DNA of 46,451 bases from an uncultured Chthonomonas sp. (GTDB lineage Bacteria > Armatimonadota > Chthonomonadetes > Chthonomonadales > Chthonomonadaceae). Position 1 is the stretch's first letter; the number at the start of each line of letters is the position of its first letter. The stretch is from the NCBI GenBank assembly GCA_903859705.1, contig CAIONQ010000091.1:1-46451 (forward strand), given 5' to 3'. A program made the position numbers and the translations under genes. The notes under the pieces were generated by a model that made no database searches, was not told the origin of the DNA, and saw nothing but the letters and a program-made list of their open reading frames with translations. This document shows, piece by piece, positions 33,167-40,756 of the stretch.

Positions 33167-33709
33167 TTAACTGCCAGCCTCTTCTTCAATCTTCGCGATC
33201 ATCTCCTCCGTCGTAAGCGTTCCTACGCCTGCACCCGGATAATATTCGGTATTCACCTCTCGCAGGCTGAGCACAGATGCGTCCAACTCGCGACCTTCGG
33301 GCGTCGATGCCAGCACCTTAAGCCCCTGAAGCGTAACTGGATCCACGCGTCCAATACAAAATAGAGCGCTGTAGGCGTACAAACGGACTCGCGGTGATCG
33401 CGCCGCCGCAACCCGCCGAAGGGGGTCAACGAACAGATCGGACGACGAGCCACATAATGCGGCACACGCCGCCAGTACAACGTCATCGTCCTCGTCGTCT
33501 AAGCACCTGATAAGGGCACCCACAGCTTCTACATTTAACGTCGCTGCGGCAATTTTGCGCACATGCGGTGACGGATCGTCTGTTGCGAGTTTTGCCACCG
33601 CACCTTGATATCGCTTTGCCTTTGCTACGATTAGGACTGCTTTGCTACGATTGCTTGGATTGTCGCTAAGCAGGTCGGCAGCCGCCTCTTTAAGTGTCAT
33701 ACGTGCCAA
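33167..33709 (-). CDS. HEAT-repeat protein next to metallopeptidase-RHS gene 1
   Basis: This 180-aa cytoplasmic-looking protein has about four HEAT repeats: SNRSKAVLIVAKAKRYQGAV, PHVRKIAAATLNVEAVGALI, DDVVLAACAALCGSS and PRVRLYAYSALFCIG. It starts at a TTG with GGGAG upstream, 25 bp after the stop of the large gene, so it is almost certainly co-transcribed. HEAT proteins wrap around partner proteins. This position, and the HEAT gene near locus 3, make it a candidate immunity or chaperone protein. That role is inference. Confidence 0.75.
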   Translation of the reverse strand: MARMTLKEAAADLLSDNPSNRSKAVLIVAKAKRYQGAVAKLATDDPSPHVRKIAAATLNVEAVGALIRCLDDEDDDVVLAACAALCGSSSDLFVDPLRRVAAARSPRVRLYAYSALFCIGRVDPVTLQGLKVLASTPEGRELDASVLSLREVNTEYYPGAGVGTLTTEEMIAKIEEEAGS

Positions 33710-33734
33710 GCTTGTATCTCCCGAACTTCCAAGA

Positions 33735-36389
33735 CTATTCGCCTGAACATACTGAGTCGTAAAACGTCAAACAAATCTCGCGCTCCCTTGGCAGCTTCTT
33801 CTTGCGGTACTCCAAGCACACATTCCAGAGTTCATCACAGAGTGGCCGTCTTAAGTAGGATGCACACATGGCTGCACAGGCGTCTCTGCACGCACTGGCA
33901 GGTGCGTCAGTGGTAGCGCACGCAATCAGGCACTCATCGATGCATTGGCAAAGGTCCACCGGCACCCAATTGTGGCGGGGCGCTCCCGGTAACGCGGGGC
34001 CAGGATTGCCAGGCGCGAATAGCTTGCAGTTCACATGCGAGTTACACTCCAGGTTCGCAATGGCGCACGCCATCTCAGGCGAGCTAGCTGGAAGGGGCGG
34101 AAGATATTGACCTCGGCCGATGGGATGTCTGGATATCCTAAACGCGCACCAAAAGCAAGCTCCTGGCGACATCTTGTAACAAGGTGTAAAAGGCGTTTCA
34201 AATCCCGGGTCATTCGGCCTCGTTGGCTTCCGCGGATCTAATCCGCTCGGGTCCGTCAGAACTACCGGATTGTTCTCTGCGTACACGTACAGATTTGTCG
34301 CGCCGGAATTCATCTGCTGCGCCAGCCTCGTCTCCGCGATCGACCGCGTGAGACCCGCCATGTAACTTCGGCTTGAATCTGGCCACGGAAAGATCGGAGG
34401 TACACCTTGCCCTGGTTCTGCATTGTTCTGGCTCGCCGTATTGTTCGTGAATGGCAGAGCTGAGTGTCCAGGCGGAAACGGCATCATGTAGTCTGGATTG
34501 CCCGGCAATCGTCCGAATTGGTCGGCCCCTGGCGCGTACTCCTGCCTCGGGGTGCCAAAGTGGCCTTGAACGTTGCTTGCACCGATCTGCCGGGCGCTGC
34601 CGTTCATTTCTTGCATCAAAGTAAACGGATCCTTACCGGGCGGATATGATGTATTGTAGCCATTATCTCCCGGAAGCCTGCCATAATCATCCGGAATCAT
34701 GCCTCGAACGCGTGGCCGCTCGTTGTATGGTAAGTGGCGATATGGCGCTTGCGGATCGATTGGCGCTCTTCTGGCGGCCAGTTTCTTCTGTTCGCGAAGT
34801 ACTCGCTCTCTTTCTTGCTCGATGATCCAGTCTGGCGGCCTCATGCGATAGTTAAGCTCAATTGGCCCAATTTGGCCGCCTTCCTCTGGTTCGAAGGTGA
34901 GAACGGCCACTCCTGACGGTGAAGTATTTACATGGATCTGCCCGTACCCTTCGATACCAAGGCGACTCATGGTCTTCCAGATCTCCAGCTTTAGAGGCAC
35001 CTCGTATTTTGTCAGCTCGTCCGGGAACTTATCGTGATTGCATTCGGGACTTGCTGCGTCATTAAAATCGCGCTCCAGGGCCAAGTTGTCCCCGGTAAAT
35101 CCAAACCCGAGGAGAGTACATTCGTCGAGCGCCTCACTCAGCGCCTCACGCGTGTCGAGAGGACGACGGTTTACGATCCTCACAAGCTGTATTGCCGTCG
35201 AATAGATCTCTGGAGCGGCCGCCTCAAAGAACTCCAGCATGCCCGCGAGTTGGAGCCTCATAGCTCGTGAAAGCCGCTGTTGTTCCAATTCGGCTCCGGC
35301 AATCTGCAGCGCATATGTCAGCTGCTCTCGGCGCGTAGGAGGCACAAAGCCAGTCATCATCAGGTTTCGCAGCGCTTCAAGACCGCGAATCTGATCCTCG
35401 CAGATGAGCGACATATCGAATCCGCGCTTCTCAATCAGATCATTCACCCGGATATCCAGTAGGAACGATTGTATAAAGTCGAGTTGGTTACGCTTTGCCC
35501 TGTCACTGCGGTCCTTGAGGGTTTTCTCGCCGCCGTTCCCCTCAACGAACCACATCCACAGGTGCATCAGCTCATGCGCTATCAGGGTTTCGTGTGCGTT
35601 CTGTACATCCAGGAAGACTCGTACCTCCTCAGGGTCAGCATTCATGTTTGCGCAATGGATGTTCTTGCCAAGGCCAAATGGATGCAATGAAGGCATCGTA
35701 TCGAGCAGAACCACGCGCTTGCTGGTGCAGTGATCGACTTCGTAGAAGAGCTTTTTCAACCGCGGTGAGACTTTGAGAGGCATAACGATGGGAAGATAAT
35801 CGCAGTCATCGGGATATCTTGCCATCGTGGGCGGCGCCACAAAGTGCCCATAATCCACCACTTTCCACTCAATGCCTCCCGTCCCGGTATAAGTCGTTCC
35901 GACAGGAGGCATATCGTGTATTTTCGCAGTGTCGTTTAGAGCTTCCTCTAGCGTTAAGCCTCGCTTCTGAGAGATATACAGCGTGCCATTCTCGCGGAAC
36001 GGTCGGCCCTGCTCGTATCTGGCAAGCTTCTCGGCCTGAATGGCAGCGATCTTTTCGCGACCGGCTGAGACCGCGCTGCCGGGAAACGCTAGCAGCGCAG
36101 AAATCTGCTCAGGTGTGAGCGCAGATAGGTCGGCATTTTTGAGAAGGGCGACACGAGCACACAACTCTTGCCAGTTGTAACAGCGGCACTTACGGGCCAG
36201 GGCAAGCTGTGCGTTGTGGAGACACATCTTCTTTTCAAGCTGCTCGCAAGGGAGATGTTCAAACGATGGATGAAGCAGCCGCAATTCATTGATGGCCGCC
36301 GGATCGCCGGCAAGCCAGTGTTTGTGCAACTGCTTGGCCAGATTCTTGATGCGACGAAGGTTTGAGGAAGACGGAGGTTGCGCGGACAT
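33735..36389 (-). CDS. Metallopeptidase-RHS-core toxin-like protein 1
   Basis: This is an 884-aa protein from the ATG at 36389, with GAAAGGGG upstream; the longer open frame is leader sequence. Residues about 10-80 are the helical NLRRIKNLAKQL / ALARKCRCYNWQEL module. HELMH at 272-276 is the zinc-peptidase motif, followed by FLLDIRVNDLIEKRGFDMS. Residues about 520-670 are Pro/Gly-rich with repeats of DYGRLPG and FPPGH. At 676-718 comes the RHS core ending YVYAENNPVVLTDPSGL. The last 165 residues carry 17 cysteines. The layout matches polymorphic toxins, where the end after the RHS core is the variable effector. No signal peptide is seen, and how it is exported is unknown. Confidence 0.8.
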   Translation of the reverse strand: MSAQPPSSSNLRRIKNLAKQLHKHWLAGDPAAINELRLLHPSFEHLPCEQLEKKMCLHNAQLALARKCRCYNWQELCARVALLKNADLSALTPEQISALLAFPGSAVSAGREKIAAIQAEKLARYEQGRPFRENGTLYISQKRGLTLEEALNDTAKIHDMPPVGTTYTGTGGIEWKVVDYGHFVAPPTMARYPDDCDYLPIVMPLKVSPRLKKLFYEVDHCTSKRVVLLDTMPSLHPFGLGKNIHCANMNADPEEVRVFLDVQNAHETLIAHELMHLWMWFVEGNGGEKTLKDRSDRAKRNQLDFIQSFLLDIRVNDLIEKRGFDMSLICEDQIRGLEALRNLMMTGFVPPTRREQLTYALQIAGAELEQQRLSRAMRLQLAGMLEFFEAAAPEIYSTAIQLVRIVNRRPLDTREALSEALDECTLLGFGFTGDNLALERDFNDAASPECNHDKFPDELTKYEVPLKLEIWKTMSRLGIEGYGQIHVNTSPSGVAVLTFEPEEGGQIGPIELNYRMRPPDWIIEQERERVLREQKKLAARRAPIDPQAPYRHLPYNERPRVRGMIPDDYGRLPGDNGYNTSYPPGKDPFTLMQEMNGSARQIGASNVQGHFGTPRQEYAPGADQFGRLPGNPDYMMPFPPGHSALPFTNNTASQNNAEPGQGVPPIFPWPDSSRSYMAGLTRSIAETRLAQQMNSGATNLYVYAENNPVVLTDPSGLDPRKPTRPNDPGFETPFTPCYKMSPGACFWCAFRISRHPIGRGQYLPPLPASSPEMACAIANLECNSHVNCKLFAPGNPGPALPGAPRHNWVPVDLCQCIDECLIACATTDAPASACRDACAAMCASYLRRPLCDELWNVCLEYRKKKLPREREICLTFYDSVCSGE

Positions 36390-36533
36390 AACGACACCCC
36401 TTTCGAAATCGCCCCAAGGTCCGTTATGCGAGGGCGGAAAGAAGGTGTTCTCGTTAGCGAGGACACTAAGAAAGTAAACTATAGTGCGTTCGGCCGCGGG
36501 CCTTTCAACGGACAGATCGCGAACGCTGCGCGA
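36390..36533 (-). ncRNA. Structured leader RNA of gene 1
   Basis: This 144-nt leader has stems GCGTTCG/CGAACGC, GTGTCCTC/GAGAACAC (36445-36466) and CGCCC/GGGCG. ACACC-TT-CTTTC after stem 2 can pair with GAAAG-G-GGTGT, which contains the ribosome-binding site. Stem 1 and stem 3 sequences differ from those of gene 3 on both sides, yet pairing is kept. Confidence 0.6.
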
Positions 36534-36539
36534 TATGCA

Positions 36540-36568
36540 ATTGTAACAATGAATCCTATTAGTGTCAA
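36540..36568 (-). promoter_or_regulatory. Promoter of gene 1, overlapping the queG-copy stop codon
   Basis: TTGACA (36568-36563), 17 bp, TACAAT (36545-36540). The TGA that ends queG copy 3 lies inside TTGACA. Distance from -10 to ATG is 151 nt. Confidence 0.82.
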
Positions 36569-37251
36569 GAGCCGTTTTGCGCCTTTTTCGCCGCCGCCAG
36601 GGCATTGCGCCTTAACCCAGCGTACTTCGCCCTCTTCACCGGGCTGCCTTTAAACGCAACGCGAAACTGTTCCGCTGTCAACATCAAGATATCGTGTACC
36701 GTGCTATGGATAGTGATGTCGCGCGGTTGAAATGCTGGCTCAGGCGTGGGTGTGGAACCGTGGGGAATAGATCGGGGTTGGTGTGTCGGGTTTTGCGTTT
36801 CGGCAATTGCGGACGCAGCAAGCAGCGCCGCTCCATACCGGGTGGCCGTCGCATTTCTGGCTTCCCTTGTTTCCTCGATTCCTTGTTCCCATTCCTCCGC
36901 CCCCTTGCTAAGCGCAGCGTCCTCGCTTGCTCCCTAACTTCCTTGCTAAGCGCTGCGGCCTCGCTTCCTTGCTCCCTCGCTAAGCGCAGCGTCCTCGCTT
37001 GCTCCCTAACTTCCTTGCTAAGCGCTGCGGCCTCGCTTCCTTGCTCCCTCGCTAAGCGCAGCGTCCTCGCTTGCTCCCTAACTTCCTCGCCAAGCGCAGC
37101 GGCCTCGCTTCCTTGCTCCCTCGCTAAGCGCAGCGTCCTCGCTTGCTCCCTAACTTCCTCGCCAAGCGCAGCGGCCACGCTTCCTTGCTCCCTCTCTGTC
37201 CCTATTAAACGCGCACACTTCCTGGCAGATATCGCAGATTTACCTAAAAAG
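36565..37251 (-). pseudogene. queG 3'-end copy 3 with expanded tandem repeat
   Basis: It starts CDICQEV (with CAFN instead of CPFN) and ends EPAFQPRDITIH and FKGSPVKRAKYAGLRRNALAA, then KKAQNGS and a TGA. The tail is nearly the same as that of the full queG at the right edge. The linker has been expanded by four 72-bp repeats and is out of frame with the rest. The 5' edge shows ATTTACCTAAAAAG (37238-37251). Confidence 0.85.
36907..37194. repeat. Four tandem 72-bp repeats
   Basis: Units start at 36907, 36979, 37051 and 37123 with GCTAAGCGCAGCGTCCTCGC and differ by a few bases. Each unit is itself made of two related halves. There are no unique spacers. The unit length is a multiple of three. 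Confidence 0.85.
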
Positions 37252-37488
37252 CAAGTGTAACCCACCTTATTTGATTCTGGTCAATTATTCGAAGGTATGT
37301 TCAGGTAGCATGTGCCTTAGTGCGGAGATACACGTATGGCCAAGTGGTGGGAGGGTACGGCCAGTTACTGAGATTTTACGATGAGACGCTTCACCAGTAA
37401 ACATAATCTGAATGCCAGTGCTGTCCAGAGTGCTTTTGGAGGCTCTGCACATCCGCCTAACATACTTCCTTTCTGGGGTGGAGGGGCC

Positions 37489-38085
37489 ATGCCGGTCCAG
37501 TATCATCTCGAATACGAAGATCATGAATACTACATCCGCTACCGTTGGGGTTGGATATCAATCGACCGTGACGAAGACGAGGTGTTTGAGCGGCGGCTCG
37601 GAGGGGAGTTTGATGGTACGTGGTCCGATGAACAGACGACAGTTTACCTAGGACTTATCAGTGATGCCATTCGACAGGGATCGTTTGAAAAGCTCGAGCT
37701 TCCAAACACAGCGCAAGTTTCTGCGCATCCCTGGTTCCGCACAGGACTATTGCCGGAGGTAGAGGCTGGCATCGTGTGCGGTAAAAAGGCGCCACCGCTT
37801 ATCCTCCTCGGGATGTACAGCAAGAATCACAAAAATCGAGTGCAGAAGCGCGAGGGGATCCACCTTCATTCAGACGAGTGTGTCCTGTACGTGCCCGCAT
37901 CCGAGCTCGATGCATGGATCTGTGAGCACCCTGAACAACACAAAGAATTGCAGACATGGCATAGGGGATGCCTTTCTGAGCGACTCTTGAACCTGTTGAT
38001 ATCGTGCGTGGCAATAATTCTGGTGCCGGGCTTTGCTGTTAAGGATTGGCTCGAGCGAAGGAGGGGGAAGCACTCATCGCGATGA
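37489..38085 (+). CDS. Unknown protein with C-terminal membrane anchor
   Basis: This is a 198-aa protein. GGAGGGG just before the ATG at 37489 decides the start; the frame opens at 37381. The N-terminal half is beta-rich (YEDHEYYIRYRWGWISI), the middle has a LILLGMYSKNHKN segment, and residues about 165-184 form one transmembrane helix (LLISCVAIILVPGFAV) with a basic end (WLERRRGKHSSR). This is a tail-anchored, inside-out layout. It is the only gene between queG copies 3 and 4, so it forms a one-gene cassette. The family is unknown. Confidence 0.6.
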   Translation: MPVQYHLEYEDHEYYIRYRWGWISIDRDEDEVFERRLGGEFDGTWSDEQTTVYLGLISDAIRQGSFEKLELPNTAQVSAHPWFRTGLLPEVEAGIVCGKKAPPLILLGMYSKNHKNRVQKREGIHLHSDECVLYVPASELDAWICEHPEQHKELQTWHRGCLSERLLNLLISCVAIILVPGFAVKDWLERRRGKHSSR

Positions 38086-38137
38086 CTACGAACGAAACCC
38101 GGGTGCGCATGGCACCAAACGATTGCACATAATATGA

Positions 38138-38495
38138 TTACCTCAACCGTTCTACCAGTCGTAAATCGTTAACTTCGGCGGTTGTTGCGGCCGCAGCATT
38201 CCTCTTCAACCCAGCCCACTTCGCCCTCTTTACAGGGCTGCCTTTAAACGCTGTGCGGAAATCTTCTTCGCTCAACAGCAAGATGTCCTCTACTGTGCTG
38301 TTGATAGTAATGGGGCGAGGCTGGAAGGCGGGTTCTAAAGTTGGCGATGCGCCGTGGGGTATGGCGCAGGGATCGGGTTTCGGGCACCGGCATCTGCTTC
38401 CTCGCCACGCGCAGCGGCCTAACTCCCTAACTTCCTCACTCCCTAACTCTCTGTCCAGATTAAACGGACAAACTTCCTGGCACAAATTGAAACAT
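38138..38495 (-). pseudogene. queG 3'-end copy 4
   Basis: It starts CQEVCPFNLDRE and ends EPAFQPRPITINSTVEDILLL and FKGSPVKRAKWAGLKRNAAAA, then a private tail. The linker is the shortest of the copies. Unlike the others, the 5' edge lacks ATTTACC-N-AAAAAG. It has been altered or uses another junction. Confidence 0.82.
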
Positions 38496-38630
38496 AGTAC
38501 ACAGAAACTGAACACGCTGCATCTGCGCAACGAGCGCTTAGAGTTTTCAGCTTGCGCCTGGACCGGGGCAATTTGTGTTGAATAATTCCCACCCCTGGCA
38601 TAAATGTGATATAATATTCCTAATTACACA

Positions 38631-38652
38631 TAATTTCCCAAATGGGAAATTA
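38631..38652. promoter_or_regulatory. Inverted repeat upstream of the AbiEi-like gene
   Basis: TAATTTCCCA-AA-TGGGAAATTA is a perfect 10-bp inverted repeat about 75 bp before the gene. A TATAAT lies just upstream at 38610-38615. AbiEi-type antitoxins repress their own operon at inverted repeats, so this is a likely operator. Confidence 0.6.
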
Positions 38653-38725
38653 GCGTTAATCAGGAAATCTCGCGACGAATTCCGTCGTATTCCCAATATT
38701 GTAATATTTCCCAAACGAGAATACC

Positions 38726-39847
38726 GTGAATAACAGGAAACCACCTACTGTACGCGATATGCTGGTTATGTTAGAGCAGGGTGATATTGAACTTCCGCCT
38801 CTCGAGCTGACGCTGGATAGGACGACGGTGGGCAAAAATATCATTAGCAATACTCAGGTCGATGGGTTCCTGCAGGTCCGATGGAGACATCAGAGCGAAA
38901 CCTTTTTGATTGAGTGTAAATCTGCAAACACGCCAAAAGTTTTGGACGAAGCGATTGCGCAGGCACGGCACTATGCCAATAATCTTAACTTACAGCCTCT
39001 AATCATCGTGCCCTACCTCAGCGAAGAGTCGTTGCGTTGCCTGGAAGAAAATGAAACCAGCGGTGTAGATCTTTGTGGGAACGGCATCCTGATCACAGAA
39101 GACTTCCAGTTTCGGCGTTCAGGGCAAGCTAACCGCTATAAAGATACTCGTCCGATCAGAAATGCATTCAGTGGCGATAGTTCGATCTTCGCGCGGTGCT
39201 TCCTGCTTCGCGATCATTATTCGTCATTGAGGGACCTGGTAGAATTCGCCCATCAACGTACCTTTGGCGTGCACCCTACAAACAAAACAAACGCTCTTAC
39301 ACAAAGCACTGCGTCAAAGGTTGTTCATGCCCTGATTGATGACCTCGCTGTCATTAAAAACGGAGGCAAACTGGAGATACAAGACAAGCGGCGTTTGCTG
39401 AAGCTCTTGCGTCAAGGTTACCGCAAAGCGGCATTGTTGAATGTGACTGGTACTACTCCATTGAGTCAAGATCAAATCTATCAGGTGTTGCGCGAAGAGC
39501 GTACCAAAGGTTCATTACGTTCCGTGGCGACAGGCCCCTCATCTGCGGGTTACTACCAGGTGCTTTCTGGAGACAATCGTCTTGCATTCTATGTTGATAA
39601 TTTGGCTGTGGCTTCCAACAAACTACAGATCCGCCCAGGGAAAGCGTTTGCAAACATCGAACTCCACGAATATAGGTCCAATGCCGTCTACTTTGATTCA
39701 CGCGAGGATGGCGACAAGTTGTGGGCGTCGCCGATCCAGACATGGCTGGAACTGATGGATCAAGGACCACGCGAACAGGAGGCGGCCATCGAAATAGAAC
39801 AGATGTTGCTAAGGCAACATGGAGACACGGGCCAATGTCTGGCTTAA
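38726..39847 (+). CDS. AbiEi-like antitoxin with PD-(D/E)XK-like N-terminus
   Basis: This is a 373-aa protein. Residues 46-65 read VDGFLQV...FLIECKS, the D...ExK arrangement of restriction-endonuclease-like folds. SGVDLCGNGILI (about residue 110-121) and GQANRYKDTRPIRNAF are conserved in this family. The middle, about 150-215, is a winged-helix region (SLRDLVEFAHQRTFGVHPTNKTNALTQSTASKVVHALIDDL). In AbiE type IV systems the first protein represses the operon and blocks the effect of the nucleotidyltransferase toxin. The next gene overlaps by 13 bp and encodes that transferase. Whether the nuclease-like fold is active is unknown. Confidence 0.72.
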   Translation: MNNRKPPTVRDMLVMLEQGDIELPPLELTLDRTTVGKNIISNTQVDGFLQVRWRHQSETFLIECKSANTPKVLDEAIAQARHYANNLNLQPLIIVPYLSEESLRCLEENETSGVDLCGNGILITEDFQFRRSGQANRYKDTRPIRNAFSGDSSIFARCFLLRDHYSSLRDLVEFAHQRTFGVHPTNKTNALTQSTASKVVHALIDDLAVIKNGGKLEIQDKRRLLKLLRQGYRKAALLNVTGTTPLSQDQIYQVLREERTKGSLRSVATGPSSAGYYQVLSGDNRLAFYVDNLAVASNKLQIRPGKAFANIELHEYRSNAVYFDSREDGDKLWASPIQTWLELMDQGPREQEAAIEIEQMLLRQHGDTGQCLA

Positions 39848-40416
39848 GGGATGATCCGCTCTGGCCATATCTTGCCGAGATTATTGCGTGCACTGAAGCA
39901 GAAGGCATAATTTTAGCTGGCGGCTTTGGTTTGCGCTTGAAACAGCATTACCTGAACACACTGAAATCAGCAGACGGAGATATACATATCTCACTGCTGG
40001 CTGAGTTGCCCGAAGCTCGTGCAACTCCTGACCTGGACCTGTTTCTGAACGTGAATATTTGGGTGGATATTGAAAAAGCGCATGCCCTGAGTGCTGCACT
40101 GCGGAACCCACTCAATTATGAGTCGGTCCTCCATAGTTGGCACTTCCGTAAACCGCTGGCTGGATTACCGGAGCGCTTTGTCAAATTAGACTTGCTGGCG
40201 CGCCAGCCTCTCGTGAATGAACCCGTAAAAGTTAAGGGCAACCCAAAACAGGTCGGTCGCGAAATGGGCACTGGGATTGCCGGGCGATTCACACCTGAAG
40301 CATTCGCGATTGACGACACCCCGCTCTTGCTAAAATTCGACGACGCTGGACAGCAATATTCAATTTTGGTCCCACCCTTATTCATGGCTCAATATGAAGG
40401 TGCGCGCCGCATATGA
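39835..40416 (+). CDS. AbiEii-like nucleotidyltransferase, 5' part
   Basis: The start at 39835 is chosen because GGAG lies upstream and the family N-terminus (MSGLRDDPLWPYL) begins there. ILAGGFGLRLKQH and ATPDLDLFLNV are the glycine loop and acidic motif of the minimal nucleotidyltransferase fold. The frame ends at 40416 in the tail QYEGARRI. The expected continuation (MKVRAAYDWIRERKG) is in the +1 frame from 40394. The gene therefore appears split by a one-base shift near 40394. AbiEii toxins transfer nucleotides to targets such as tRNA and arrest growth. Confidence 0.75.
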   Translation: MSGLRDDPLWPYLAEIIACTEAEGIILAGGFGLRLKQHYLNTLKSADGDIHISLLAELPEARATPDLDLFLNVNIWVDIEKAHALSAALRNPLNYESVLHSWHFRKPLAGLPERFVKLDLLARQPLVNEPVKVKGNPKQVGREMGTGIAGRFTPEAFAIDDTPLLLKFDDAGQQYSILVPPLFMAQYEGARRI

Positions 40417-40747
40417 TTGGATCCGAGAGCGTAAGGGGCTCATCGAACCAAAACTGACCAGCGAAGGAGACGCCATCAGGCTAAAGCACGTCTACGATGT
40501 CTACGTCTTAACGGCTATGTTGACCCAGGAAGAACTGATTCAAGCAGCCTCTCTTGCGAAGAAGTACACTGACCACGAAGAGGCGATCAAAACACGCAAA
40601 CAGGCTGTCGAGCTCTATGGGAGAGTTGACGCTGAAGGGACGCAGGCTATAAAGGCGTATTCGCGCCGTTTTATGGGAACTGATCTGACGATCGACTACG
40701 ATCTCTTTTGGACCGAGGGCTTACAAGTGGTGCTCGGAATTGACTAG
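40394..40747 (+). CDS. AbiEii-like nucleotidyltransferase, 3' part (shifted frame)
   Basis: This 117-aa frame starts at an ATG inside the end of the upstream part (overlap 23 bp). It carries the C-terminal helices of the family: MKVRAAYDWIRERKG, then KHVYDVYVLTAMLTQEEL. Either this is a recent frameshift that inactivates the toxin, a sequence error, or re-initiation making a two-piece protein. The sequence around the shift is CAATATGAAGG. Confidence 0.65.
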   Translation: MKVRAAYDWIRERKGLIEPKLTSEGDAIRLKHVYDVYVLTAMLTQEELIQAASLAKKYTDHEEAIKTRKQAVELYGRVDAEGTQAIKAYSRRFMGTDLTIDYDLFWTEGLQVVLGID

Positions 40748-40756
40748 GCCCGTGGT

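Noticed and set aside
36390-36605. N-terminal extension of 72 residues on the metallopeptidase-RHS proteins
   Set aside because: This open frame is the structured leader and promoter region. The ribosome-binding site and homology place the start at 36389 (and 45167 for gene 2).
36907-37194. Regular repeats resembling a CRISPR array
   Set aside because: The 72-bp units are contiguous and almost identical with no unique spacers, and they sit in a queG linker. No cas genes are present.
36684-37265. A 193-aa protein with repeated REQGSEAAAL units
   Set aside because: It is the out-of-frame reading of queG copy 3 and its tandem repeats. Both ends are in a different frame from the real queG codons.
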